From: Psychrobacter sp. JCM 18902
GTDB lineage: Bacteria; Pseudomonadota; Gammaproteobacteria; Pseudomonadales; Moraxellaceae
Direction of reading: 5' to 3'
Assembly (NCBI RefSeq): GCF_904846615.1
Contig: NZ_CAJHBK010000001.1
Span: 496,001-560,000, forward strand
Length of the DNA stretch: 64,000 nucleotides
The position numbers were made by a program, and so were the translations under genes. This document shows, piece by piece, positions 8,759 to 17,469 of this stretch. Position 1 is the stretch's first letter; every line of letters begins with the position of its first letter. Below the pieces are notes generated by a model that was not told the DNA's origin, made no database searches, and saw nothing but the letters and a program-made list of their open reading frames with translations.

Positions 8759-10339
8759 TTAATGGCGGAAATGACGCATACCAGTGAATACCATCGCGAT
8801 GCCATGCTCATTTGCCGCAGCGATGGTTTCATCATCACGCATAGACCCACCTGGCTGGATAATAGCAGCAATACCGACTTGGGCAGCGTTATCGATGCCA
8901 TCACGGAACGGGAAGAAGGCATCTGACGCCATAACAGCACCTTCAGTAGCCAATCCAGCGTGCTCAGCTTTGATAGCAGCGATACGCGCTGAGTTGACAC
9001 GGCTCATCTGACCAGCACCAACACCGATAGTACGCTGACCTTTGGCATAAACAATAGCATTAGATTTGACGTATTTTGCTACATTCCAGCTGAATAATAG
9101 ATCGGCGATTTGCGCTTCTGTTGGTTGTACATCAGTGACAATCTTTAAGTCATTGGCTGTAATCAAACCAAGATCTTGCTCTTGTACTAGCAGGCCACCG
9201 TTGACGCGCTTGTAGTCAAGCTGACTATCGCGTTGATCTGGCGCTGGCAGTTCGCCGCACACCAATACACGGACATTTTTCTTAGCAGCTGTCGCTTCAA
9301 GCACACCATCTTCGATGCTTGGTGCAATAATAACCTCTACAAACTGATTGTCGATAATGGCTTTAGCCGCTGCCAACGTCAATGGGCGGTTAAAAGCAAT
9401 AATGCCGCCAAAAGAAGACTCAGGGTCAGTACTAAAGGCAGTGTTATAAGCGGTTACTTGATCGTTATCCACAGCGACACCGCAAGGATTGGCATGCTTA
9501 ACGATAACGCAAGCAGGGGCGCTAAAGGCTTTCACACACTCAAGAGCAGCATCAGTATCGGCGATATTGTTATAAGACAGCGCCTTGCCTTGCAGTTGCT
9601 TAGCAGTCGCTATAGAGGCTTGGTGGCTTTTTAGCGGATGGTTTTCCGTATAAAAAGCGGCGTTTTGATGTGGGTTTTCGCCGTATCGTAGATCCTGTGC
9701 TTTTTCGAGCTGCACATTAAAGGTACGTGAAAAATTCTCAGGTTGCTGGTTTTCATTGACACGGCTACCTAAGAAATTGGCAATCATTCCGTCGTACTGT
9801 GCAGTATGCTCAAAAGCCTTAACCGCTAAGTCATAGCGCAAAGCAGGTGTCAGCTCGGTGCCATCACCTAAAGCGGCAAGTATGCGCTCATAATCTGCTG
9901 GATCAGTCACGATACCCACATGAGCGTGGTTTTTCGCCGCAGAACGCACCATCGTGGGACCACCGATGTCGATGTTTTCGATAGCGTCGTTCATGGTGAC
10001 ATCCGCACGAGCAATGGTTTCAGCAAACGGATATAAATTCACGACAACCAAATCAATACGCTCAATCGCGTGCTCACTCATTACGGCATCGTCTGTACCA
10101 CGGCGTCCTAGGATGCCACCATGAATTTTAGGATGTAGTGTTTTAACTCGACCATCCATCATTTCAGGGAAACCCGTGTAATCGGATACTTCGGTCACAG
10201 CGACATTGTTTTCTGTGAGTAAACGATAAGTACCGCCAGTAGATAGTAAGCCAAAGCCTGACTTAATAAGGCCTTGCGCAAATTCAACGATATTGGATTT
10301 ATCAGAGACTGACAATAGAGCAAGTGGGGTTGTACTCAT
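8759..10339 (-). CDS. purH: bifunctional AICAR transformylase/IMP cyclohydrolase PurH
   Basis: A 526-residue enzyme for the last two steps of IMP synthesis. The N-terminal MGS-like IMP cyclohydrolase domain is seen in [15 protein letters not shown] and the [12 protein letters not shown] stretch. The C-terminal AICAR transformylase domain has the catalytic KHANPCG motif (Lys-His) near residue 267. The frame extends 19 codons upstream, but the ATG at 10339 has a GGAAA ribosome-binding site and starts where the family starts. A terminator-like hairpin lies directly before that site. Confidence 0.96.
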   Translation of the reverse strand: MSTTPLALLSVSDKSNIVEFAQGLIKSGFGLLSTGGTYRLLTENNVAVTEVSDYTGFPEMMDGRVKTLHPKIHGGILGRRGTDDAVMSEHAIERIDLVVVNLYPFAETIARADVTMNDAIENIDIGGPTMVRSAAKNHAHVGIVTDPADYERILAALGDGTELTPALRYDLAVKAFEHTAQYDGMIANFLGSRVNENQQPENFSRTFNVQLEKAQDLRYGENPHQNAAFYTENHPLKSHQASIATAKQLQGKALSYNNIADTDAALECVKAFSAPACVIVKHANPCGVAVDNDQVTAYNTAFSTDPESSFGGIIAFNRPLTLAAAKAIIDNQFVEVIIAPSIEDGVLEATAAKKNVRVLVCGELPAPDQRDSQLDYKRVNGGLLVQEQDLGLITANDLKIVTDVQPTEAQIADLLFSWNVAKYVKSNAIVYAKGQRTIGVGAGQMSRVNSARIAAIKAEHAGLATEGAVMASDAFFPFRDGIDNAAQVGIAAIIQPGGSMRDDETIAAANEHGIAMVFTGMRHFRH

Positions 10340-10353
10340 AAGAAAATTTCCAT

Positions 10354-10380
10354 AAAAAAAGCCTGACGTAAACGTCTGGC
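10354..10380 (-). terminator. terminator-like hairpin directly upstream of purH
   Basis: On the minus strand GCC-A-GACGT pairs with ACGTC-A-GGC (10361-10380, 2-nt loop, one A/A mismatch), followed by seven T (10354-10360). The T run ends 2-3 nt before the purH ribosome-binding site. It could be the end of the fis transcript or a leader attenuator for purH. Confidence 0.75.
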
Positions 10381-10492
10381 AAGGTGACAATGACAATTTT
10401 TGCAGACAATATCATGGTGGATAGCGTCAATAACGTTAAATTGCCATACATAATGATTGGTAATAAAGACAGAGAAATGCATATAGCAGATG

Positions 10493-10852
10493 CTACATTA
10501 AGTCATAAGTTTTGAGTTTTTTGCGTAAAGTGCCACGATTCAGACCTAAGATTTGTGCACACTTGGTTTGATTGCCTCGAGTTTTTTCAAGGACAACCGA
10601 TAATAGTGGCTCTTCAATTTGTTTTAAAATAAGCTCATACAAGTCGGTCGGCATCTCATCACCTAGCATCGCAAAGTACTGTCGTACCACACGCTCCACA
10701 TGTACGCGCAGTGGTTCATGACGCTGGCTCGCATCGCTGTCTAATGAGGAGTCAACATGACGAGTTGAATGATGGTTAGCTTTACTATAATCGGCAGGAT
10801 GCTCAGAGCTTGTGGCAAAATGATTGGCATTATGCTGTGCATGAGGTGCCAT
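10493..10852 (-). CDS. fis: nucleoid-associated regulator Fis
   Basis: A 119-residue protein with a C-terminal helix-turn-helix of Fis type (TKCAQILGLNRGTLRKKLKTY), preceded by the dimer core LYELILKQIEEPLLSVVLEKT. It is about 20 residues longer than E. coli Fis because of a His-rich, low-complexity N-terminal region (residues 1-45). The ribosome-binding site AAGGA precedes the ATG. It lies between the DUF3426 gene and purH, an order known from Pseudomonas and relatives; dusB, which often precedes fis, is absent here. Confidence 0.93.
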   Translation of the reverse strand: MAPHAQHNANHFATSSEHPADYSKANHHSTRHVDSSLDSDASQRHEPLRVHVERVVRQYFAMLGDEMPTDLYELILKQIEEPLLSVVLEKTRGNQTKCAQILGLNRGTLRKKLKTYDLM

Positions 10853-11128
10853 AAGATAATGTCCTTGGGATTGGAAAGAGTCAAACCATAAGATATCAGG
10901 GTATTATATCAAATTAATATCGTTTAGCGCTGACAGATTAACCTTATATTGGCAGCAGTATGACTAAGGTATGAGCTTACTATTATAACATTGCCACAAA
11001 ATATAACTGGCTGTGTCGCACTTGCATCACTATTGAGCTTGCTACCTGCCTACGTTTTTCTGAGGGCTGAAGTTTTAAAAAACGAGGTTGTTTGTAGATA
11101 AACAGCTATTTTGTTGGTAATTATCCAT

Positions 11129-12421
11129 TCAATACAAAGGACTTATAGTCACTTCTCGAATTTGTCTATTAGCAACAGGGATGGTAAATAATATGTTTCG
11201 ACTACTGTCAGCCGCTAATTGGCTTTGCTTGCTTAAGAGATAATCAGCCGGCGTGGCGATGAATTCTCCAATCATATCATTTGCGCCGTATACGCTGACT
11301 TTAACATTCGGATATAGCTGTGCTTTGGCACTTTGATTGTTTAATGTGGCACTGACATCGCTCGACTTTCCATCCATCTTAATCTTACTCGATTTATGAT
11401 TAAGGTTGGTAATCGTGAATGCTGTTAGATCGGCACTAGGTAAACTACAGGCAGCGACTGCACATACTGATTGTAAGCGCTCTGCATGCACTGGGTTTTT
11501 CATCAAAGTTTCTAGGTTAAAAATGACGTATTGAGCAAAAAGCAGCAGTGCTAATACTAAGCATCCTAGTGTCCATAGTAAGGATGCGATAGAACGTCTC
11601 TGCGGCGTAGGTGTAAACTTTGCTTGTGCTTTTCTCACACGCTCTTCGGCGGTTGGCGCTTCATCTTTCAGTGGTACACCCATATCGAGCAATAGTTGTG
11701 ATAAATCGGTATCGTCTTGTCGAACCTCTTCGCTTTTATTTTGTTCTTTTAGGAGTTTTTCGAGCCAAGAATTGTCCGCAGTATCATCCACATTGGCATG
11801 AATATCATTAGCGGCTGCTGAACTGAGCGCCATTTGTGCTGATGAGGAATTTTCTATTGTAGCATCAGATGATACTTTCGCTGATGACGCGTTGTTTTTA
11901 TCTGTTTTTTTAGAGAGGTTACTTGGTGGTTGGTTGTCTGCTGTAGAAGTATAACTGCTATTATTCATATTACTTGCTTGAGTCAGCCAAGCATCCATAC
12001 TATCTAGAGAATCATACTCTAAAACGCTTTCTTCTGGTTCATCGCTATCCATATCATCATAGATTAAGCCGTCATGAATCAAATCATCCTCAATTAAAAT
12101 ATCAGATGAAATATTTTTTGAATGTGGAGGAGTGAGTCGTGACTTAGCAGCGCCTGCTGCATGTTGATTTTTATTATGATTGTCAGCGGTTTGTGCAGAA
12201 TGTCTATTTGAATCGGCTAGCGTATTGGTGTCAGTCGTTGTATTTTCTTGAATCGCGGAAGTACTGACAGCATCGGCAGTGAGGATAAGATGTTTATTGA
12301 CCAAAAAACTCTGTTGGCATTGATCACAGCTAACCGTGGCGTTTACTTTATTCAACTGTGTTTGCTGTATTTTAAAGCAAGCTTGGCAATGAGGGCACTG
12401 AGTTTTTATGGGCGTGGTCAT
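11129..12421 (-). CDS. zinc-ribbon/DUF3426 membrane protein
   Basis: A 430-residue protein in three parts. Residues 9-35 form an MJ0042-type zinc ribbon (CPHC then CDQC). Residues 40-260 are a long Ser/Asn/Asp-rich linker that looks disordered. A transmembrane segment at about 278-298 precedes a C-terminal domain with the DUF3426 character (ACSLPSADLTAFTITN, YPNVKVSVYG, NRQIREVTISP). The family is usually found next to prmA and fis, as here, and its function is unknown. The linker is unusually long and acidic. Confidence 0.8.
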   Translation of the reverse strand: MTTPIKTQCPHCQACFKIQQTQLNKVNATVSCDQCQQSFLVNKHLILTADAVSTSAIQENTTTDTNTLADSNRHSAQTADNHNKNQHAAGAAKSRLTPPHSKNISSDILIEDDLIHDGLIYDDMDSDEPEESVLEYDSLDSMDAWLTQASNMNNSSYTSTADNQPPSNLSKKTDKNNASSAKVSSDATIENSSSAQMALSSAAANDIHANVDDTADNSWLEKLLKEQNKSEEVRQDDTDLSQLLLDMGVPLKDEAPTAEERVRKAQAKFTPTPQRRSIASLLWTLGCLVLALLLFAQYVIFNLETLMKNPVHAERLQSVCAVAACSLPSADLTAFTITNLNHKSSKIKMDGKSSDVSATLNNQSAKAQLYPNVKVSVYGANDMIGEFIATPADYLLSKQSQLAADSSRNILFTIPVANRQIREVTISPLY

Positions 12422-12559
12422 AGGGTCGAATCCAAAAAATTATGGTTATCAATACCGCTTAGCCACTCGCTAATAGTTGCCTATAGTGCTAATACTGCCG
12501 TTTGTATCAGCTTTAAATATTAGCTTTAAATGTCCATAAATCATGAATAAGGACAGAGT

Positions 12560-12588
12560 GGCGTCAAATGCATGACATTTGACTGCCC
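12560..12588 (-). other. stable hairpin between prmA and the DUF3426 gene
   Basis: GTCAAATG (12563-12570) pairs with CATTTGAC (12576-12583), and flanking GGC/GCC extend the stem with one bulge. There is no T run, so it is not a standard terminator. It could be a processing or stability element in a prmA-DUF3426 transcript. Confidence 0.4.
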
Positions 12589-12617
12589 TCTATCGTAACA
12601 GATGTAATTAAATGTTG

Positions 12618-13544
12618 CTAGCCTGTAAATGTACCAGATAAACGCTGCCAATGTTGGTCTTCTTGCGCTGTAAAAGCATGCTTTGCATCAAGCGCAAAAT
12701 AAGGTTGATAAGCCGCCGTTACCTGTTCGGTTTGTGACTCTATTAGACCAGCCAATACAATGCGACCTTTTGGTGCGATTAAAGTGGCGAAGTAAGGCGC
12801 TAAGCCAATAAGCGGCTTGGCTAGAATGTTTGCAACGATTACGTCTACAGGTAATACATCGTTTTGTGCGCAGTAGTCAGTGAAGTCTTCTGGCAAAAAC
12901 GCTTGCAGACGATCCCCAACGTGATTGCGTGCGGCATTTTGATTGGTTGCTAGCACTGCTTGTGGGTCGATATCGACGGCATACACGTGGCGCGCACCTA
13001 ATAACAAAGCAGCAATGCCTAAAATACCTGAACCGCAACCATAATCAATCACCACTTTGTCTTTTAGATCTTGTTCTGTTAACCAGTCAAGACATAAGCG
13101 GGTAGTGGCATGATAGCCTGTACCAAAGGCTAGGCCAGGGTCCATAATAATGTTAGTCGCCTCAGGATTGGGCGGCGTCAGCCAGTTGGGTACAATCCAT
13201 AAATTATTGGCACATTCGATAGGATGGTAATTGCTCATCCATTCGCGCTCCCAATCTTTATCATCGACAGCCGTGAGCCAGATACGGGTGGCTTGCACTT
13301 GTGCTGCGATTTCATGACTGAGCTGCTCGACTGCCTGACGACTGCCAGCATCGGTGGTCGCATCAAATAGCCCTGTCAAGATAACTTCATCCCATAGCGG
13401 TGATTCGCCAGGTAATGGCTCAAATAAAGGCTGGTCACCTGCGTCGTCTAAGGCGATGGATAATGCACCTGCTTCTAGGAGCAGTGCCTCAGCCAAATCG
13501 ACGTTTGCTTTTTCACATTGTAAATGCAGTTGTTGCCATGCCAT
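12618..13544 (-). CDS. prmA: ribosomal protein L11 methyltransferase PrmA
   Basis: A 308-residue SAM-dependent methyltransferase that modifies ribosomal protein L11. The SAM-binding motif VVIDYGCGSGILGIAA is at about 176-191, and post-I acidic VYAVDIDPQAV follows. The N-terminal substrate domain begins MAWQQLHLQC. The ATG at 13544 (AAGG upstream) was chosen; the frame runs 35 codons further, but those residues are not family-like. The catalytic-loop-like DPGLAFGTGYHATTRLCL is present. It is the first gene of the prmA-DUF3426-fis-purH block. Confidence 0.95.
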   Translation of the reverse strand: MAWQQLHLQCEKANVDLAEALLLEAGALSIALDDAGDQPLFEPLPGESPLWDEVILTGLFDATTDAGSRQAVEQLSHEIAAQVQATRIWLTAVDDKDWEREWMSNYHPIECANNLWIVPNWLTPPNPEATNIIMDPGLAFGTGYHATTRLCLDWLTEQDLKDKVVIDYGCGSGILGIAALLLGARHVYAVDIDPQAVLATNQNAARNHVGDRLQAFLPEDFTDYCAQNDVLPVDVIVANILAKPLIGLAPYFATLIAPKGRIVLAGLIESQTEQVTAAYQPYFALDAKHAFTAQEDQHWQRLSGTFTG

Positions 13545-13666
13545 AACGATAACCTTAATTAAAAATGAATGTCTATTTTGGATAAATGATGCGGGTACAG
13601 AATATAAAAAGTGAATAGATACCAAGTTTATCACTTGGTATCTATTCACTTCGGTATGTCTTGATA

Positions 13667-14476
13667 TTAGCGTAAGGCTTGCTTCGCTTCACTGATGACG
13701 CGAGCGTTGCCTTGGGCTTGTCCTGATTGCAAAATAATTTGCCACAGCGCGCGACGACGACTGGTATCTTGAGAAACACTCAGACCACGGCGTGCCATGG
13801 CTTCTGCCTTGCGCGGCTGGTTCTTTTTTAATGCTACTTGCGCCAAATAGAAATATACCGCAGAAGATTTAGGTGCTAGGCGCTGTGCACGGGTAAAGCT
13901 GTTTTCAGCATTGGTCAGTTTGCCAGCTTTTAGTTGACTGATACCTGCTTGCATCAAATTGCGAAATGCTGGCAAGTTGCTATTGTTGGTAGTAGCTTGC
14001 TGTGTCCGTTGCTGCGAGTTTTTTCTTGCCTGTTCTAGCAATTCGTTGTGTGACGGTGCTGACGGCTCAGAGATGATGTAGTCATCACGCGAAGGGATGA
14101 TAATAACTGGATCAGGTTGGGTCAATACAGGATTAGATGGTGTAAATACAGGCGTCTCTTGAGTCAATGGATTGGTTGATTCGGCTGGTTCATAGGAATT
14201 ATAAGGCTCAATGGGGTAGTCATCCTCGTCCTCTGTTCTGACAATGGGCGCTTGCGTCACAGTCGCTATGGGGGCTTTAGCTGTCTGCGATGATGGCAGC
14301 GTTTGAGTCGGTACGGTTTTCATCGCGGTAGATGCAGTCGGCGCAGTCTGGCAAGCGCTTAAACTCAACATGCCAGCTAGAGCACTGACTGCCAGCATCG
14401 TATTGGCTGGCTTGACTTTGATAGACCGCGTTATGACGGCTGACCTAGCTGATACAGTTTGCTTAAGAGATAACAT
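13667..14476 (-). CDS. TPR-containing lipoprotein
   Basis: The ATG at 14476 gives 269 residues; AAGG lies 10-11 nt upstream. An alternative ATG at 14521 overlaps the end of mrcB and lacks a binding site. The N-terminus is a signal peptide ending in the lipobox LSAC, so the mature protein should be lipidated. A Pro/Thr-rich linker spans about 45-155. The C-terminal 100 residues hold two to three TPR-like repeats (KLTNAENSFTRAQRLAPKS, QPRKAEAMARRGL). It directly follows the PBP1b gene, so a role in envelope or peptidoglycan synthesis, such as a PBP partner, is plausible but unproven. Confidence 0.75.
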   Translation of the reverse strand: MLSLKQTVSARSAVITRSIKVKPANTMLAVSALAGMLSLSACQTAPTASTAMKTVPTQTLPSSQTAKAPIATVTQAPIVRTEDEDDYPIEPYNSYEPAESTNPLTQETPVFTPSNPVLTQPDPVIIIPSRDDYIISEPSAPSHNELLEQARKNSQQRTQQATTNNSNLPAFRNLMQAGISQLKAGKLTNAENSFTRAQRLAPKSSAVYFYLAQVALKKNQPRKAEAMARRGLSVSQDTSRRRALWQIILQSGQAQGNARVISEAKQALR

Positions 14477-14511
14477 TAAGTTGAGACCTTTTTTAAGTTT
14501 CACAAATAACT

Positions 14512-16989
14512 TTAGAACCATTCAACGGCACGATCATACCAAGTATCGGCACGACTTTCTGCATCATTACCATTTGACCCATCATTGTTTTCTTGGTTGT
14601 CACTATCAACAGCTTCGCCATTTGGAATCTCTAAACCTTCACTACGGCGCTGCTGGTTCTGTTCACGAGCACGATCTTGTTGATATAAGCCGACAGCGCA
14701 ACTGCTGGCTTCTTCTGGTAAATATGCCGACAAGACAGGCAGATAGCGTGCATCTGCACAGCGCTCATTAGACAGCTTGCCTGAGTTGTTCTCTAACCAC
14801 AACCATTCAATACCTTCAGGCTCTGGTAGTGCCACAGGCGTCAGTTTCAAGCGATTCATATAGTCAACCCAAACTGGCAATGCGCCAGTACCGCCGCTTA
14901 AACCAATTGGCTTGTTATCATCACGGCCAACCCAAACCACACTGACATAGTTGCCACTGTAGCCTGCAAACCAAGCATCGCGGTAATCATTTGTGGTTCC
15001 TGTTTTGCCAGCAAGATTTAGATTGCTACCAAGTGATTGCACGCGTTTGGCAGTACCGTTTTTGACCACATCTTGTAAAGCATAGTTAATTAAGAAATTG
15101 GTCTCAGGCGGAATACTACGCTGAGTGTTGAGTCCAGTACGTTGTAAAATACGACCACGGTCATCAATGACGGTGCGAATACTATGGATAGGCGTACGGA
15201 AGCCGCCAGTTGCAAAGACTTGATAGACACCAAGCATGTCCATTGGGCTAAGATTAACAGAACCTAACAATGCTGACGGGTAGGGTGGTATTTTTTCTTT
15301 AATACCCATGCGCTGTAACTGCTTGGCAAAGGTATCGACCCCAAACTCCATACCTAAGCGTACCGCTGCTTGGTTATAAGACTTTGATAAAGCGGTGGTA
15401 AATGGCACATAACCATGATCACGATTGTCATAGTTCTTGGGGTTCCATTTAGTACCATCGCTTAGATTCACGGTAATCGGTGAGTCATCGACTGAGCTTG
15501 CAAGATTATAGCGCCCACTTTCAAGCGCTGTCATATAAATAATAGGCTTCAATAAAGAACCCACTTGGCGCTTGGCATCGACCGCACGGTTAAAGCCGGT
15601 AAATTCACTGCCACTACCCACCACAGAGACCAGCTCACCAGTCTCAGGATTGGCACTCACTAAGGCACCTTGCAAGTCTTTAGTTTTGCTGCTGTTACGA
15701 CGCAGCTCACCCAATTTTCTATCAACTGCTTTGTCTGCGGCTAATTGTGCAATAGGGTCTAAAGTACTGATAATGATAAGACCTTCATTCTTGAGATCAT
15801 CAGAATAGTACACGGTGTTCAGCTCGCGCTTGACGATATCCAAAAAGTCAGGAAATTGACTTTTGCCTTCGACAGGTTTGTCCACGACACCAAGTGGCTG
15901 CTTTAGCGCTTTTTCATAGTCTTCTTGACTGAGTGAGCCAACGGCCAGCATATTGCCCAGCACGACGTCACGGCGCGCTTTTGAGTCGTTTGGATGGCGA
16001 CGTGGGTTGTAGATACTCGGGCCTTTTGCCATACCGACTAACAGGGCTTGCTGATCCAAGCGCAGCTCATTCAGTGGTTTATCAAAGTAAAACTGTGATG
16101 CCAAGCCAAAACCATTAATAGAGCGGTTGCCGTTTTGACCCAAATAAATCTCATTGAGGTACGTTTGTAGAATTTCATCTTTGCTATAATGTAGCTCGAG
16201 CAATACTGCCATTAACGCTTCGTTAGCTTTGCGCTTCAGCGTACGGTCTGAATTGAGATAGAAGTTTTTAATCAGCTGCTGAGTGATGGTCGAGCCGCCT
16301 TGTCTAGAGCCACCAGAGAAGTTGTTCAGTACGGCACGTGCAATGCCTCGTATAGAGACGCCTTTGTGCTCATAAAACGCACGGTCTTCCGTGGCTATTA
16401 ACGCATCAATGAGTGGTTGTGGCACTTCATCTAACGAGACGACTAAACGATCTTCATTACTGTCAGGATAAATACCACCGATACTCACCGGCTCTAAGCG
16501 AATGATGCCGCTTTTGGCAGGCAAAGTGCTTTGTACGGACTCAATCTTATTACCAGCAATGGTCATTTTTATGACTTGCTCTTTATCCACATCGTTGGCG
16601 CTATAAGTAAAACCGCGAGTATGAATAAAGTAGGTATTACCTGATCTATGATAGGTTCCCGTGCGATCATAAGCTTTGTTGCTTTGATAGTTCAGCAACT
16701 CCAGCCATGTCTTCATCGTATCTTTATCGACACTCGCGCCTTGATACAATTCAAGCGGCTGCGAATACACTTTAGCAGGGATATCCCAGCGCTTACCCTC
16801 AAACTTATGAGTAATGGTGCGATCAAGTTTGATTAAATATAGCGCCAAGAGCACCATGCCAGCAATAATGACAATTAAGATAAGACTACTAAATACCAAC
16901 CCACGCTGCTGTGAAGGGAGCGTGTGGTTAACAGATTTAGAGGACTGTGTTAACTTGGTATTTGGTAACTTGGAATTGGATGTTTGCAC
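14512..16989 (-). CDS. mrcB: bifunctional penicillin-binding protein 1b
   Basis: An 825-residue class A PBP that polymerises and crosslinks peptidoglycan at the inner membrane. A cytoplasmic tail and a transmembrane segment (about 31-53) are followed by a UB2H-like region (65-150), where LpoB binds in E. coli. The GT51 glycosyltransferase has Glu201 in ATEDRAFYEHKG and the QGGSTITQQLIKN motif. The transpeptidase has the active serine 478 in GSLLK, SYN near 536 and KTGT near 662. A Gln/Glu/Asn-rich tail closes the protein. The TPR lipoprotein gene follows immediately. Confidence 0.95.
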   Translation of the reverse strand: MQTSNSKLPNTKLTQSSKSVNHTLPSQQRGLVFSSLILIVIIAGMVLLALYLIKLDRTITHKFEGKRWDIPAKVYSQPLELYQGASVDKDTMKTWLELLNYQSNKAYDRTGTYHRSGNTYFIHTRGFTYSANDVDKEQVIKMTIAGNKIESVQSTLPAKSGIIRLEPVSIGGIYPDSNEDRLVVSLDEVPQPLIDALIATEDRAFYEHKGVSIRGIARAVLNNFSGGSRQGGSTITQQLIKNFYLNSDRTLKRKANEALMAVLLELHYSKDEILQTYLNEIYLGQNGNRSINGFGLASQFYFDKPLNELRLDQQALLVGMAKGPSIYNPRRHPNDSKARRDVVLGNMLAVGSLSQEDYEKALKQPLGVVDKPVEGKSQFPDFLDIVKRELNTVYYSDDLKNEGLIIISTLDPIAQLAADKAVDRKLGELRRNSSKTKDLQGALVSANPETGELVSVVGSGSEFTGFNRAVDAKRQVGSLLKPIIYMTALESGRYNLASSVDDSPITVNLSDGTKWNPKNYDNRDHGYVPFTTALSKSYNQAAVRLGMEFGVDTFAKQLQRMGIKEKIPPYPSALLGSVNLSPMDMLGVYQVFATGGFRTPIHSIRTVIDDRGRILQRTGLNTQRSIPPETNFLINYALQDVVKNGTAKRVQSLGSNLNLAGKTGTTNDYRDAWFAGYSGNYVSVVWVGRDDNKPIGLSGGTGALPVWVDYMNRLKLTPVALPEPEGIEWLWLENNSGKLSNERCADARYLPVLSAYLPEEASSCAVGLYQQDRAREQNQQRRSEGLEIPNGEAVDSDNQENNDGSNGNDAESRADTWYDRAVEWF

Positions 16990-17469
16990 TGATGTCGCAC
17001 CATTTTGGTATAAAAAACTGCCTCATAATGACGCAAATTGACAAATTTTTCAATCTATCATCGTCAACGCAGGCATTCATTGATTTTAAGCTATGCGTGG
17101 TTATGCTCTTCACAGCACTTGCTTATAGTATAATCTCTGTTAAAACACGGTCATTGCTAACAAAGCATTAAAAGCTTTAGATTGGCAGTATTATTGTCAT
17201 ATAAGTGTCATATAAGTGTCATATTAGCTTCATGTCACCATGTCACATAGCCATGCACGATAGCAGTTTAGAGACGCGCCAACGATGTATTTTTTATGAA
17301 TTAACCGCTACTGTTATTGTTTTATTTTTTGTGAGCCGTGCTGAAAGTTATTTAAAATAGCTGTTTTAGATAAGTCTTCTGCATAGGCGTTGAGTCTCGT
17401 TAGTGATAGTAAGTTTACTTAAAGCGAATAAGGTTCGAGCAAACCTGTCTAAAGGAAGTAAGCGCGATT
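16990..17469. other. 480-bp divergent intergenic region with an 11-bp tandem repeat
   Basis: This region separates the divergent mrcB and ccoI genes, so it should carry both promoters. The only distinct structure is TGTCATATAAG repeated at 17195-17205 and 17206-17216, with a third copy changed at one base (17217-17227). No gene is seen. Confidence 0.5.

Noticed and set aside
8680..9000. Plus- and minus-strand frames of 75-133 aa within purH, alaS, tssM and other large genes.
   Set aside because: They lie wholly inside recognised genes in other frames and lack ribosome-binding sites or family-like text.
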